Part shown: positions 1 through 9,269 of the stretch, one piece after another
Position numbering within the stretch: position 1 is the stretch's first letter
Layout of the letters: each line of letters opens with the position of its first letter
NCBI RefSeq assembly: GCF_002845745.1
Contig: NZ_PIUM01000011.1
Span: 1 to 64,000, forward strand
Direction of reading: 5' to 3'
Origin: Telmatospirillum siberiense
GTDB lineage: Bacteria > Pseudomonadota > Alphaproteobacteria > Rhodospirillales > Magnetospirillaceae
Length of the DNA stretch: 64,000 nucleotides
Position numbers and translations under genes: made by a program
The notes under the pieces: generated by a model
What the model saw: only the letters and a program-made list of their open reading frames with translations
Told to the model about the DNA's origin: nothing
The model's database searches: none

Positions 1-274
1 GGCCGCCGTCACCGACGACCCCGCAACACTCGTTACCAGGCGGGCGCTACCCCTTACCTGGGCCGGACTTCCACCGGCCGGATCGCGCCAGCTTTCCTGA
101 CGCACCGCTCAGCGCGCCAACGCGGCCAAAATCACTTTTGGAAGAACAACTCGCGCGCGTTCACCCGATTGTCCCGCAACCCTCTTGCTGTGACCGGATT
201 TTATTGAAACCGCTTCGCATCTTCGGTGATAAAGTCGCGCTTTATCGATCGACGATATGTGGAGAAGCCTCACC

Positions 275-688
275 ATGGGAGATATCCGGATCAAGGCCGG
301 CCCCTACAGTTTCATCGCCAGCTTCGAAAGCGAGGCGGCACCCAAGACCGTGGCGAAATTCAAGAGCATGCTGCCCTACCGCGAACGGATCATCCATGTC
401 CGCTGGAGCGGCCAGGGGTGCTGGATTCCGCTGGGCGACCTCGATCTGGGCCTCGGTTTCGAAAACGCCACCAGCTATCCGGCGCCCGGACAGATCATCC
501 TCTATCCCGGTGGTGTCAGCGAGACCGAGATCCTGTTGGCTTACGGCAGCGTTTGCTTCGCCAGCCGGGCCGGACAGTTGGCCGGCAACCACTTCCTGTC
601 GATTACCGAGGGGCTGGAAAATCTGATGGCCCTTGGCCAGTTGACCCTTTGGCACGGGGCTCAGGACATTTCCTTCGAATTGCTCTGA
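275..688 (+). CDS. DUF3830 family cyclophilin-like protein
   Basis: A 137-residue soluble protein without signal peptide. The beta-rich sequence (MGDIRIKAGPYSF, then FESEAAPKTV, RIIHVRWSGQGCWIP, YPAPGQIILYPG and GNHFLSITEG) matches my recollection of the DUF3830 family, which has a cyclophilin-like barrel and no proven activity. An in-frame ATG 18 bases upstream (257) exists, but GGAGAAG sits at the right distance before the ATG at 275, so 275 is chosen. It converges on the allophanate hydrolase gene and is separated from it by a hairpin. DUF3830 genes often lie near amidohydrolases and ureide transporters, so a role in the same nitrogen pathway is likely but unproven. The family assignment is by sequence pattern only. 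Confidence 0.75.
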   Translation: MGDIRIKAGPYSFIASFESEAAPKTVAKFKSMLPYRERIIHVRWSGQGCWIPLGDLDLGLGFENATSYPAPGQIILYPGGVSETEILLAYGSVCFASRAGQLAGNHFLSITEGLENLMALGQLTLWHGAQDISFELL

Positions 689-697
689 ACCGCAATA

Positions 698-728
698 CCG
701 GCGAGCCGCTGAAGTGGCTCGCCGGCTT
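698..728. terminator. Hairpin terminator between convergent genes
   Basis: The arms ccggcgagcc (698-707) and ggctcgccgg (716-725) form a perfect 10-bp stem with an 8-base loop, followed on the + strand by cttt. It lies in the 40-base gap between the DUF3830 stop and the allophanate hydrolase stop and can serve both strands, although only the + side has a short T run. Confidence 0.6.
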
Positions 729-2561
729 TCATCCTTTCGCCGCCAGCCATCCCCGCCATCCGCCATGCCGGCTGATGTCCGGCGCGTACGTGGCCGCCGA
801 CGCCTCGCACAGGAAGCCCATGACCGAACGGCCGTCGGCCAATTGGATATGGCCGATGGAAAGCGGCGAGGGGACTTCGGCGACGAACCCTCCGAAGGCG
901 ATTTCGGGGATTTCCCACAATTCCACGGAAATGGCGGAGCCTCCCGACGTCTGGCGGACCAGTCCGGGGCGATGCGGCTCCATGTCGTCGAGCAGGTGCA
1001 GTCGATAGAGGGGGGCGGTCCGGGCTTCGCCGAGCAGGCGGCCCCGGCGGCTGACGATCTGGCCGTTGAGCGGCAGGCCGGCCATGTGGGCGCCGACCAT
1101 CGCGCAGGTGACGAATCCCGGACGATTTTCCGGAAATTTCCCGCTATCCGGGGCTTGTCCGGGGGCGGGGAGGGCATGCCCGGTGGCCCCCATGGGAAGG
1201 GCCGCCGCCCGATGCAGGGCGTCCCCGATGGCCAGAAGCTCCGCATCGCTTCCCGCGGGCGCGGACAGAGTAACGCCGAAGGGCAGCCCGTCGCGGCCGA
1301 AGCCGGCGGGGACGGCGATGCCCGCCAAATCGAGTAAATTCATGAAGTTGGTGTAAAGGCCCAACTTGCTGTTCAGCGCGATGGGATCGGCCTCGACCGC
1401 GTCCACCGTGAAGGTGCCTCCGGCCGTCGGCGTCAGCAGGACGTCGGCGTCGTTCCAGATTTCCGCGCCGGCGCGCCGCAAGCCTTCCAGCCGGTACATG
1501 GCCTGGAAGGCGGCATGGGCCGGGATGTCCCGGCCGCCTTCGATGATCCGGCGGACGGTGGGATGACCGGCTTGCGGATGCGCTTCCAGGAACGCGCCGA
1601 CCGCGGCGTAGCGTTCGGCGACCCAGGGTCCGTCATAGAGCAGCCGCGCCGTTTCGATGAAGGGTGAGAAGTCGATTTCGACGGGATCGCCACCCAGGGC
1701 GATCAGCCGTTCGACCGTTTTGGCAAACAGCTCCGGCCAGTCGCCGCCGTCGAAAAACTCCAGCTGCCCGGCCCTGGGAACGGCGAAGCGAAGGCGGCCA
1801 TGAAACGGCTTCAGGATGGGCGGGGGCAAGGGCAGGGTGTCTCGCGAATAGGCGTCGAGAGGGTCGAAGCCGCCGGCAACCGCCAGGACTTGTGCCGCAT
1901 CGCCGGCGGTCAGCGCGAAAATGGAGGGGCAGTCCAGCGAGCGGCAGGCCGGAACGACGCCCGCGGCGCTGAGCAGGCCCCGGCTGGGCTTCATGCCAAT
2001 CAGATTGTTGAAGGCGGCCGGGACCCGTCCCGATCCCGCCGTGTCGGTTCCCAACGCGAACGAAACCAGGGAGGACGCGACGGCCACCGCCGATCCGGAA
2101 CTCGATCCGCCGGAGATGTAACGGGCATCGAAGGCGCTGCGCGGGGCGCCATAGGGAGAACGGACTCCGACCAGTCCGGTGGCGAATTGATCGAGATTGG
2201 TTTTGCCGATCAATAGCGCGCCGGCGTCCTGGAGGCGTCGCACCGCCGTCGCCGTGCGGTCGGCCACATAGGCGAATTCCGGACAGGCGGCGGTGGTCGT
2301 CATCCCCGCCACATCGATGTTGTCCTTGACCGCGAAGGGAATGCCGAACAGGGGCAGTTCCTCCGGTTTTCGCCGGTCCAGCGCTTCCGCCTCCGCTTGG
2401 AGTTCTCCCGGATCTCGCAAGCTGATCCAAACAGCTTTGTCCGCTCCGGCCTCGATCCTGGCGCGGATCAGTTCGGCCATCTCTCCCGCCTTGAGGCGCC
2501 CGTTTCCGTAGGCGGCCCGCAGGGAGGCGATGTCGAGGCTTGTCTTCGGATCCATCATCAT
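729..2561 (-). CDS. atzF: Allophanate hydrolase
   Basis: A 610-residue amidase-signature enzyme that splits allophanate (N-carboxyurea) into ammonia and carbon dioxide, the last step of urea-amidolyase, biuret and cyanurate breakdown. The Ser-cisSer-Lys triad is visible: Lys79 in FAVKDNIDVAG, the GGSSSGS loop at 151-157, and nucleophile Ser177 in GTDTAGSGR. Residues from about 480 to the end (VGAHMAGLPLNGQIV, LYRLHLLDD, VELWEIP) match the C-terminal domain typical of full-length AtzF/DUR1 enzymes rather than plain amidases. Length agrees with AtzF (about 600). It is read directly after the GntR gene with a 10-base gap, so the two form an operon. The biuret hydrolase encoded at 6998 would supply its substrate. 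No AtzE/AtzG partners are nearby. Confidence 0.9.
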   Translation of the reverse strand: MMMDPKTSLDIASLRAAYGNGRLKAGEMAELIRARIEAGADKAVWISLRDPGELQAEAEALDRRKPEELPLFGIPFAVKDNIDVAGMTTTAACPEFAYVADRTATAVRRLQDAGALLIGKTNLDQFATGLVGVRSPYGAPRSAFDARYISGGSSSGSAVAVASSLVSFALGTDTAGSGRVPAAFNNLIGMKPSRGLLSAAGVVPACRSLDCPSIFALTAGDAAQVLAVAGGFDPLDAYSRDTLPLPPPILKPFHGRLRFAVPRAGQLEFFDGGDWPELFAKTVERLIALGGDPVEIDFSPFIETARLLYDGPWVAERYAAVGAFLEAHPQAGHPTVRRIIEGGRDIPAHAAFQAMYRLEGLRRAGAEIWNDADVLLTPTAGGTFTVDAVEADPIALNSKLGLYTNFMNLLDLAGIAVPAGFGRDGLPFGVTLSAPAGSDAELLAIGDALHRAAALPMGATGHALPAPGQAPDSGKFPENRPGFVTCAMVGAHMAGLPLNGQIVSRRGRLLGEARTAPLYRLHLLDDMEPHRPGLVRQTSGGSAISVELWEIPEIAFGGFVAEVPSPLSIGHIQLADGRSVMGFLCEASAATYAPDISRHGGWRGWLAAKG

Positions 2562-2571
2562 CCGCGTTTCC

Positions 2572-3297
2572 TTATTCGTTTTTCATCTGCGTTTGGCCCG
2601 AGGTCTGATGGCCGACATATTCGGCCGAGGCGGCGCTGACCGTCATCACATGTCCGCGCATGGCCAGGGCGGCCGCGTCGGCGTCGCCACGCAGGATCGC
2701 CTGGACCACCTGGTCGTGTTCGCCGTGCGAGGAGGTCAGCCGGCCCAGCAAGTTGAACTGCGCGCGCCGGAACGGATTGAGCCTTTTGCGCGTGGCGACC
2801 AGCAATTCCTCCAGATAGCTGTTGTGGCTGCCGGCATAGAGCGTGGAATGGAATTCGGAATTATGCTGGGCGTAGGCCTCGCGATCGCCGCGCCGGACCA
2901 AGTCCCGCGATGCCAGATGCAGGAGCTCAAGCCCGCGTCGCTCGGCCGGGGTCATCTGCAACGCGGCCAGCCGTGCCGCCGACGCCTCCAACTCGGCCAT
3001 CACCACGAACATGTCGGCGAGCCGGTCGGCGGCGATGCGGCTGACCACCACGCCCCGGTAGGCCACGCGTTCGGCCAGTCCCATGGCGCATAACTGGCCC
3101 AGGGCTTCGCGCACCGGCGTGCGGGAGGTCCCGAAGCGCCGGGCCACCTCGACCTCGTCGAGCTTGACGCCCGGACTGAGGCGGCCGTGGATGATGTCGT
3201 CGGCGATCTGACGGGTCACTTCCTCGCCACGGGTCACGCGCCGTTCTTCCTTGGCGGGCGCCTTTGCCGGTCTGTCTTGTTCCGTGACCAAATCCAT
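2572..3297 (-). CDS. GntR family regulator, FCD subfamily
   Basis: A 241-residue transcription regulator. Residues about 23-86 are the winged helix of GntR proteins (EEVTRQIADDIIHGRL, LDEVEVARRFGTSRTPVREAL). Residues about 95-222 are the all-helical FCD effector domain, with candidate metal ligands Asn146, His150, His194 and His216. FCD regulators usually repress catabolic operons until a small acid or ureide binds. The gene precedes the allophanate hydrolase in one operon and is divergent from the BMP/biuret importer operon, so both are its likely targets. The AT-rich gap between them holds TATGCATA and TGTATACA palindromes that could be its operators. The effector cannot be told from sequence. 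Confidence 0.88.
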   Translation of the reverse strand: MDLVTEQDRPAKAPAKEERRVTRGEEVTRQIADDIIHGRLSPGVKLDEVEVARRFGTSRTPVREALGQLCAMGLAERVAYRGVVVSRIAADRLADMFVVMAELEASAARLAALQMTPAERRGLELLHLASRDLVRRGDREAYAQHNSEFHSTLYAGSHNSYLEELLVATRKRLNPFRRAQFNLLGRLTSSHGEHDQVVQAILRGDADAAALAMRGHVMTVSAASAEYVGHQTSGQTQMKNE

Positions 3298-3325
3298 CCT
3301 CTGTCCTCTGCCCTGCTATGGAACG

Positions 3326-3498
3326 ATTGTATGCAATATTACCGGCGGCGCCAGCTTTTCCATGTCTTACAAAAATCGGGCCAAAAACAATAAGTTCGCT
3401 ATTTTTAAGAGCTTTTATGAGCGTCGTCTGAGAGATGATTCGGTTGGCTGCTCATTCATTATGCATAAAATTTCAACAAAGATTAAAATATATGCATA
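3326..3498. promoter_or_regulatory. Palindrome cluster, candidate GntR operators
   Basis: The AT-rich divergent region contains ATTGTATGCAAT (3326-3337) and TATGCATA twice (3460-3467, 3491-3498). A further TGTATACA lies at 3602-3609, on the expected start site of the sigma-54 promoter. FCD-type GntR regulators are known to bind short AT-rich palindromes of this style. Assignment to the neighbouring regulator is inference. Confidence 0.4.
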
Positions 3499-3583
3499 TG
3501 TGTCAGGTGTGAATTTTTGAGGAACCCTCGTTCATGCCATAAAATCGTTTTTTAACATAAACTTAATTAATATTTTCGTGATT

Positions 3584-3599
3584 TGGCACGCGCCTTGCC
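3584..3599 (+). promoter_or_regulatory. Sigma-54 (RpoN) promoter
   Basis: TGGCACG, four bases, then TTGCC reproduces the -24/-12 consensus of RpoN promoters with correct spacing. Transcription would start near 3610, 80 bases before the binding-protein ATG. This places the importer/biuret operon under nitrogen control, probably through an NtrC-type activator whose site I did not identify. Confidence 0.75.
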
Positions 3600-3690
3600 A
3601 GTGTATACATGGCAATGCCATGGGGCATGTTTCCTCCGATCTCCGAACGAGGGGCGGGGAGGGTCGATAGAGGCGGAAGGCAGAATCGCG

Positions 3691-4815
3691 ATGAGCCACG
3701 ATTTCCAATTATCCCGACGTTCGTTGTTGATGGGCATGGTGGCCGGATCGGCCGGAATGCTGGCCCAGTCGGTACCGTTCGGCCGGGCTTTGGCCGCGTC
3801 CGGTCTGACGGTCGGTTTCATCTATGTGGGGCCGCGCGACGATTACGGCTACAACCAGGCCCACGCCCAGGGGGCCGCGGCCCTCAAGTCGCTGCCGGGC
3901 ATCAAGGTGACCGAGGAAGAGAACGTCGCCGAGACCATTGCCGTCGAAAAGACCATGGAAAGCATGATCAATCTCGATGGGGCGAAACTGATCTTTCCGA
4001 CCTCCTTCGGCTATTTCGATCCTTTCGTGCTGAAGATGGCCCGGAAATATCCGGATGTGACCTTCATGCATTGTGGTGGCCTCTGGAAGCCGGGGTTGCC
4101 GGCCAACGCCCACAGTTATTTCGGTTACATCGACGAGGCTGAATATCTCTCGGGCATCGTCGCCGCCCATGTGTCGAAGAAAAAGAAGCTGGGTTTCGTT
4201 GCCGCCAAGCCGATTCCCCAGGTGTTGCGCAATATCAACTCCTTCACCCTGGGGGCACGGTCCGTCGATCCCGCCATCACCACCCAGGTGATCTTTACCG
4301 GCGACTGGTCGCTGCCGGTCAAGGAGGCCGAGGCGACCAACAGCCTCGCCGATCAGGGGGTCGATGTCTTCACCTGCCATGTCGACAGCCCGAAGGTGGT
4401 GATCGAGACGGCCGAACATCGAGGAGCCTTCACCTGCGGATATCACGCGAGCCAGGCCACGCTGGCGCCGAAGGGTTACCTGACCGGGGCCGAATGGAAC
4501 TGGGAAAAGGTCTATGCGGGGTTCATCGCCGATATCCTGGCCGGTAAGACCCTGCCCGGCCTGATCCGGGGCGGTCTCAAGGAAGGTACGGTGCGCACCT
4601 CGCCCTACGGCGCGGCGGTGCCCGCCGCCGCCCGGTCGCAGGCCGACGCCGTCAAGGCCAAGTTCGAACCGGGCGACTTCGTCATCTACAAGGGGCCGAT
4701 CAAGGACAACAAGGGGCAGACCGTCATTGCCGGCGGAGTGTCCCAGGGACAGACCGATATCGCGCTCGAAAGCATGAACTATCTGGTCGAAGGCGTCGTC
4801 GGCAGCGTGGCTTGA
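3691..4815 (+). CDS. BMP family ABC importer binding protein
   Basis: A periplasmic ligand-binding protein of the BMP/PnrA (Med) family, 374 residues. The N-terminus SRRSLLMGMVAGSAGM is a twin-arginine signal. The mature part has family features: VGFIYVGPRDDYGYNQAH, IFPTSFGYFDPF, YFGYIDEAEYLSGIVAA, and a C-terminal GAEWNWEKVY segment. The start at 3691 is chosen because GGAAGG precedes it and the sigma-54 promoter starts transcription near 3610, which excludes the ATG at 3583. It heads an operon with two permeases, a biuret hydrolase and a double ATPase. BMP proteins usually bind nucleosides or bases. Here the enzymes in the operon suggest biuret or a related ureide, which is inference. Confidence 0.9.
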   Translation: MSHDFQLSRRSLLMGMVAGSAGMLAQSVPFGRALAASGLTVGFIYVGPRDDYGYNQAHAQGAAALKSLPGIKVTEEENVAETIAVEKTMESMINLDGAKLIFPTSFGYFDPFVLKMARKYPDVTFMHCGGLWKPGLPANAHSYFGYIDEAEYLSGIVAAHVSKKKKLGFVAAKPIPQVLRNINSFTLGARSVDPAITTQVIFTGDWSLPVKEAEATNSLADQGVDVFTCHVDSPKVVIETAEHRGAFTCGYHASQATLAPKGYLTGAEWNWEKVYAGFIADILAGKTLPGLIRGGLKEGTVRTSPYGAAVPAAARSQADAVKAKFEPGDFVIYKGPIKDNKGQTVIAGGVSQGQTDIALESMNYLVEGVVGSVA

Positions 4816-4840
4816 ACAGCAAGGCCTCAATGTTGTTCCG

Positions 4841-4890
4841 TCATTGCCGGGCTTGACCCGGCAATCCATTGGCCCCGGATCGGCTCCGGG
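4841..4890. repeat. Dispersed intergenic palindrome (tcattgccggg type)
   Basis: attgccggg (4843-4851) pairs with cccggcaat (4857-4865), followed by a second imperfect hairpin around ccccgga...tccggggg. This matches palindromic elements common in alphaproteobacterial intergenic DNA; a related copy lies at 52771-52791. It sits between the binding protein and the first permease, where such hairpins often lower downstream expression or protect upstream mRNA. Confidence 0.6.
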
Positions 4891-4934
4891 GGTGACGGAG
4901 GATGGTGGAAGCGTTCGAGTTGGAGGACAGATCG

Positions 4935-6014
4935 ATGGTCGAGGCGGGCGGACGGCGGTTCGAGGCGATGATCGAGGCTTTCCTGCCGCCGGTCTTCGCC
5001 GTTTTTTTCAGCATGGCGTTGTTCGGCGCCTTCGTCGCCCTGGCCGGGGTGGACCCGATCGAGGTCTATCGTCTGATGGCCACCGGTGCCTTCGGGTCGT
5101 GGTTTTCGGTGCAGAACACCTTGCAGCGGGCGGCGCCATTGCTGCTCACCGCGTTATGCACGGCTCTGCCGGCCCAGATGGGAATGGTGGTGATCGGCGG
5201 CGAGGGGGCCCTGGTGGCGGGCGGGCTGGCCGCGGTGGCCTCAGGTCTGGCGCTTTCCGGCCTCGGCCTGCCGGTCCTTCTCGTCCAATTCGCCATGGCC
5301 CTGGCCGCCATGGCGGCCGGTGGCGCGGTGATCTGTTTCGCCGGCATGTTGCGCCAGATGAGGGGCGTCAACGAAACCATTTCCAGCCTGCTGCTGACCT
5401 ATATCGTCATCGCCGTCTTCAAGCAGATCGTCGAAGGCGTCATGCGTGATCCGGCCAGCCTGAACAAACCGGCGACGCGGGCGCTTCCCGACAGCCTGAT
5501 GCTGGGCATGCTGCCCGGAACCGACGTGCATGTCGGCCTGTTGTTCGGCCTGCTGTTCTGCCTGTTCGGTTATGTGCTGATCTATCACACCACCTTCGGA
5601 TTCGCCGCCCGCGTCGTCGGGGGCAATCCCCGCGCGGCGCGTCTGGCCGGCCTGCCCGTCGGCCGGCTGGTGCTGATCGTCACCGCCCTGGGGGGCGCGG
5701 CCGGAGGCCTGGCCGGAATGGTCGAGGTCGCGGCAATCCAGGGACGGGCCAGCGCCGCCCTGATCGCCGGTTACGGGTTCTCAGGGATTCTGGTCGCGTT
5801 CCTGGCCCGGCAGAACCCGTTGGCGGTGATCCCGGTGGCCTTCCTGCTGGGTGGCATCGCGGCCAGCGGAGGGCTTTTGCAGCGCCGGCTCGGCTTGCCC
5901 GACGCGACCGTTCTGGTGTTGCAGGGCATCCTGTTCGTCACCCTGCTGGCCAGCGAGACGCTCACCGGGCGCTTCCACCTGCGCCGGCCCACGGCCGAAG
6001 TGAAGGAGGCCTGA
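4935..6014 (+). CDS. ABC importer permease (BMP type, subunit 1)
   Basis: A 359-residue inner-membrane permease with about eight to ten hydrophobic segments. It carries the BPD_transp_2 hallmarks of nucleoside and ribose-type importers: MGMVVIGGEGALVAGG, INETISSLLLTYI-like VNETISSLLLTYIVI, and GYGFSGILVAFLARQNPLAV. GGAGGA precedes the ATG at 4935 with a 7-base spacer, so this start is preferred over 4902. It would form the channel together with the next permease, from which it is separated by only four bases. Substrate is inferred from the operon. Confidence 0.88.
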   Translation: MVEAGGRRFEAMIEAFLPPVFAVFFSMALFGAFVALAGVDPIEVYRLMATGAFGSWFSVQNTLQRAAPLLLTALCTALPAQMGMVVIGGEGALVAGGLAAVASGLALSGLGLPVLLVQFAMALAAMAAGGAVICFAGMLRQMRGVNETISSLLLTYIVIAVFKQIVEGVMRDPASLNKPATRALPDSLMLGMLPGTDVHVGLLFGLLFCLFGYVLIYHTTFGFAARVVGGNPRAARLAGLPVGRLVLIVTALGGAAGGLAGMVEVAAIQGRASAALIAGYGFSGILVAFLARQNPLAVIPVAFLLGGIAASGGLLQRRLGLPDATVLVLQGILFVTLLASETLTGRFHLRRPTAEVKEA

Positions 6015-6018
6015 GATC

Positions 6019-6945
6019 ATGGAAAGCGACGCCCTGGGCTGGTGGGGAGTGCCGCTGGCGGTCATCGCCGGAGCCATTCGCGTCTCCACGCCCTTCTTCT
6101 TCGTCAGTCTCGGTGAATGCGTCACTGAACGTAGCGGCCGCATCAACCTCGGATTGGAAGGCACGCTGGTGATGGGGGCGATGAGCGGTTACGGCACCGC
6201 CTGCCTCAGCGGCTCGCCATGGCTGGGCATCCTGGCCGCCGGCTGTGCCGGGGGCCTCTTCGGCATCCTTCACGCGTTGTTGTGCAGTCTGCCCCGGGTC
6301 AACGACATTGCGCTCGGCATAGCCTTGATGCTGTTCGGCACCGGCCTCGCCTTTTTTCTGGGCAAACCCTTCATCCAGCCGAAGGCGCCCGGCCTTCCCT
6401 CCATCGATCTCGGCTGGTGGTCCTCCTTGCCGCAGGTGCGCAGCGCGCTCGAAGTCAATGTGCTGTTTCTCGCAGGCATCGCGGCGGCGCCGCTGCTCGC
6501 CTGGGGGTTCCGGAACAGCCGCTGGGGGATGATCGTCCGCATGGTCGGCGATTCCTCCGACGCGGCGCGGGCCATGGGCTATTCGCCAGACCGGGTGCGG
6601 CTGCTGGCCACGGCCTTCGGCGGTTTCATGGCCGGCGTCGGCGGCTCGTTCCTGTCGCTTTATTATCCGGGGGCCTGGAGCGAGAGCCTGTCGTCCGGGC
6701 AGGGCATTACCGCCGTCGCCCTGGTCATTTTCGCCCGCTGGAATCCCTTGGGGTGCTTCTGGGCCTCGCTCCTGTTCGGCGGTGCCGGCGCCCTGGGGCC
6801 GGCGCTGCAGTCGGTGGGCGTCACCGAGGGCTACTATCTGTTCAATGCCGCCCCCTACATGCTGACCCTGCTCATCCTGATCCTGTCCTCGTCGTCCCGC
6901 CGCCGTCTGGCCGGCGCGCCGGCCGAACTCAGCGTGACGCGATGA
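6019..6945 (+). CDS. ABC importer permease (BMP type, subunit 2)
   Basis: A 308-residue polytopic permease, the usual shorter partner in BMP-type importers. Diagnostic stretches are [18 protein letters not shown] near residue 38 and [18 protein letters not shown], with [19 protein letters not shown] near residue 230. The length and order (long permease, then short permease) match nucleoside importers such as the YufP/YufQ type. It is translated immediately after subunit 1 and lies 52 bases before the biuret hydrolase. Confidence 0.88.
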   Translation: MESDALGWWGVPLAVIAGAIRVSTPFFFVSLGECVTERSGRINLGLEGTLVMGAMSGYGTACLSGSPWLGILAAGCAGGLFGILHALLCSLPRVNDIALGIALMLFGTGLAFFLGKPFIQPKAPGLPSIDLGWWSSLPQVRSALEVNVLFLAGIAAAPLLAWGFRNSRWGMIVRMVGDSSDAARAMGYSPDRVRLLATAFGGFMAGVGGSFLSLYYPGAWSESLSSGQGITAVALVIFARWNPLGCFWASLLFGGAGALGPALQSVGVTEGYYLFNAAPYMLTLLILILSSSSRRRLAGAPAELSVTR

Positions 6946-6997
6946 GGCGGCGGGGCCTGCGAATTTCCGAGATCCGAGCTTGCGGGAGACCTTGCCG

Positions 6998-7681
6998 ATG
7001 ACCGAACATTTCATTGCCGCCGATCCCTACCCCTGGCCGTTCGACGGCGCCTTGCGGCCGGACAACACGACCCTCGTCGTGATCGACATGCAGACCGATT
7101 TCTGCGGTGTCGGCGGTTACGTCGACAAGATGGGCTATGACCTTTCCCTGACGCGGGCTCCCATCGGGCCGATCAAGTCCGTCCTCGCCGCCATGCGGGC
7201 CAAGGGCTACCACATCATCCATACCCGCGAGGGACATCGTCCGGATCTGTCCGATCTGCCGGCGAACAAGCGCTGGCGCTCGCGGCGCATCGGAGCGGGA
7301 ATCGGCGATCCCGGTCCCTGCGGACGCATCCTGGTCCGCGGCGAACCGGGATGGGAAATCATCGAGGAGTTGGCCCCCCTTCCCGGCGAGCCGATCATCG
7401 ACAAGCCCGGCAAGGGATCCTTCTGCGCGACCGACCTCGAACTGATCCTGCGGTGCCGGGGAATCCGCAATATCGTTCTCGCCGGCATCACCACCGACGT
7501 CTGCGTGCACACCACCATGCGCGAGGCCAACGATCGCGGCTTTGAATGCCTGCTGCTGGCCGATTGCTGCGGCGCCACCGATCCCGCCAATCACGAACAC
7601 GCCCTCAAGATGATCAAGATGCAGGGCGGCGTTTTTGGCGCGGTCGCCGGTTCTCGGGCCTTTATCGAGGACTTGCCATGA
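6998..7681 (+). CDS. biuH: Biuret amidohydrolase (isochorismatase fold)
   Basis: A 227-residue cysteine hydrolase expected to convert biuret into allophanate and ammonia. The sequence closely resembles the Rhizobium leguminosarum biuret hydrolase as I remember it, including the N-terminal [26 protein letters not shown], and the triad Asp30 (VVIDMQTDF), Lys136 ([10 protein letters not shown]) and Cys169 ([10 protein letters not shown]). The spacing between these residues equals that of the characterised enzyme (Asp36, Lys142, Cys175). A TTG at 6980 is in frame, but the ATG at 6998 has a CGGGAGA site. Its last bases overlap the ATPase start (ATGA). With the allophanate hydrolase at 729 it would complete biuret mineralisation. 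Confidence 0.88.
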   Translation: MTEHFIAADPYPWPFDGALRPDNTTLVVIDMQTDFCGVGGYVDKMGYDLSLTRAPIGPIKSVLAAMRAKGYHIIHTREGHRPDLSDLPANKRWRSRRIGAGIGDPGPCGRILVRGEPGWEIIEELAPLPGEPIIDKPGKGSFCATDLELILRCRGIRNIVLAGITTDVCVHTTMREANDRGFECLLLADCCGATDPANHEHALKMIKMQGGVFGAVAGSRAFIEDLP

Positions 7682-9255
7682 AAGCCGAACCGGAACCGGC
7701 CCCCGCCGTAGCCATGGTCAGCCGGCCCGGCGCGCCCGCGTCCGACTTGGAGGTCGTTGGCCTGACCAAGCGTTTCGGCGCCTTTACCGCCCTCGATTCG
7801 GTCGATCTCAGAGTCAGGGCCGGGACGGTGCATGCCCTGCTGGGGGAAAACGGCGCCGGAAAATCCACCCTGGTCAAATGCGTCATGGGCTTTTACCGGG
7901 CCGACGAGGGGGCCGTGCTGATCGGTGGCCGCGAGCGGACGATCGACAATCCGCGCGCGGCTCATGCCTTGGGTATCGGCATGGTCTATCAGCATTTCAC
8001 CCTGGTCCCCTCGATGACCGTTCTGGAAAATCTGGTCATGGGCCGCGCCCACGTTCCGCCGGTCATCGACTGGCAGGCCGAGCGCCGTGCCGTTTCGGCC
8101 TTCATGGCCGGGATGCCCTTCACCCTGCCGCTCGATGTGCCGACCGCCTCGCTGGCCGCCGGCGAGAAGCAGAAAGCGGAAATCATCAAGCAGCTCTACC
8201 TATCCTGCCGTTTCCTGATTCTCGACGAGCCGACGTCGGTCCTCACCCCGGAGGAGGCCGACGAAATTCTGGGGCTTTTGCGCCGGATGGTGGAGGCGGG
8301 GCAACTCAGCGTGCTGATCATCACGCATAAGTTCCGCGAGGTGCTGGCCTTCGCCGACTCCGTCACCGTGCTGCGCCGGGGCCGCGCGGTGGGTGGGGGA
8401 CGGGTTGCGGATCTGTCCGTCGACGATATGGCCCGTCTGATGATCGGTGATCGCGAGATCGCCGCGCCGGCCGCGCGCAAGGCTCAGGCGCCGGGAGAGG
8501 CGCGATTGGAAATCGACGCGCTGACCGCCGATGACGATCATGGCGAACCGGCGGTCAGGGGTGTCTCGCTGCGTGTGGCCTCCGGCGAGATTCTCGGCAT
8601 CGCCGGCGTGTCGGGGAATGGCCAGAGCGTCTTGGTCGAGGTGCTGGCCGGCCAACGGCGGCCGACAGGGGGGAGCATGCGTCTCGGCGGCGAGGATTAT
8701 CAGGCCCGGCGGAGCCAGATGCTGCGGCACGGCCTGTCGCTGTTGCCCGAGGAGCCGCTGCGCAATGCTTGCGTCGGGCGGATGAGCGTCGCCGAGAACA
8801 TGGCTTTCCGGGCCTTCGATCGGCCGCCCATGGCCCGCGCCGGCTGGTGGCTCCGTCAGGCCGGAATCCGGCGGGCGGCGCGCGATCTGATCGCCCGCTA
8901 TCGGGTGAAAACCTCTTCGCCGGACGCGCCGATCGCCACCTTGTCGGGCGGCAATGTGCAGCGGGCGGTGCTGGCGCGGGAATTGTCGGGTCGGGTCGAT
9001 GTGCTGGTGGCGGCCAATCCGGTCTTCGGGCTCGATTTCGCCGCCGTCGCCGATATTCATGCCCAGATCGTCGAAGCCCGAAACCGTGGCTGCGCCGTTC
9101 TTCTGGTCAGCGAGGACCTGGACGAGCTTCTGGAACTGGCCGATCGCATCCTGGTGATGTTCGACGGCCGCGTCGTCCTCGAAACGCCAGCCTCCCGGGC
9201 CGACCGCACCACCATCGGCCGCGCCATGGCGGGGCATCAGGCTCCCGTGATTTGA
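7678..9255 (+). CDS. ABC importer ATPase, double-domain (BMP type)
   Basis: A 525-residue ATPase with two fused nucleotide-binding domains, as in ribose and nucleoside importers. The first domain has Walker [10 protein letters not shown] (about residue 56), the signature region [11 protein letters not shown] and Walker [12 protein letters not shown]. The second has the usual degenerate Walker A GVSGNGQS, an intact signature LSGGNVQR, and an altered Walker B region ([13 protein letters not shown]). It overlaps the biuret hydrolase by four bases, so the hydrolase gene is embedded within the transporter operon. The longer frame beginning at 7546 is not used because it runs through the hydrolase. 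Confidence 0.9.
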   Translation: MKAEPEPAPAVAMVSRPGAPASDLEVVGLTKRFGAFTALDSVDLRVRAGTVHALLGENGAGKSTLVKCVMGFYRADEGAVLIGGRERTIDNPRAAHALGIGMVYQHFTLVPSMTVLENLVMGRAHVPPVIDWQAERRAVSAFMAGMPFTLPLDVPTASLAAGEKQKAEIIKQLYLSCRFLILDEPTSVLTPEEADEILGLLRRMVEAGQLSVLIITHKFREVLAFADSVTVLRRGRAVGGGRVADLSVDDMARLMIGDREIAAPAARKAQAPGEARLEIDALTADDDHGEPAVRGVSLRVASGEILGIAGVSGNGQSVLVEVLAGQRRPTGGSMRLGGEDYQARRSQMLRHGLSLLPEEPLRNACVGRMSVAENMAFRAFDRPPMARAGWWLRQAGIRRAARDLIARYRVKTSSPDAPIATLSGGNVQRAVLARELSGRVDVLVAANPVFGLDFAAVADIHAQIVEARNRGCAVLLVSEDLDELLELADRILVMFDGRVVLETPASRADRTTIGRAMAGHQAPVI

Positions 9256-9269
9256 GAAGGCTTCAGGAC

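Noticed and set aside
1-207. A frame open from the window edge to TGA at 205-207, and another to TGA at 98-100
   Set aside because: Either could be the tail of an upstream gene, but the translations match nothing I recognise, and arginine-rich frames arise easily in GC-rich DNA.
649-668. TGGCACG near 651 as a sigma-54 promoter
   Set aside because: It lies inside the DUF3830 gene and no TTGC-like -12 element follows.
3583-3690. Earlier ATG for the first BMP binding protein
   Set aside because: It precedes the predicted sigma-54 start site and would bury the Tat signal behind 36 residues.
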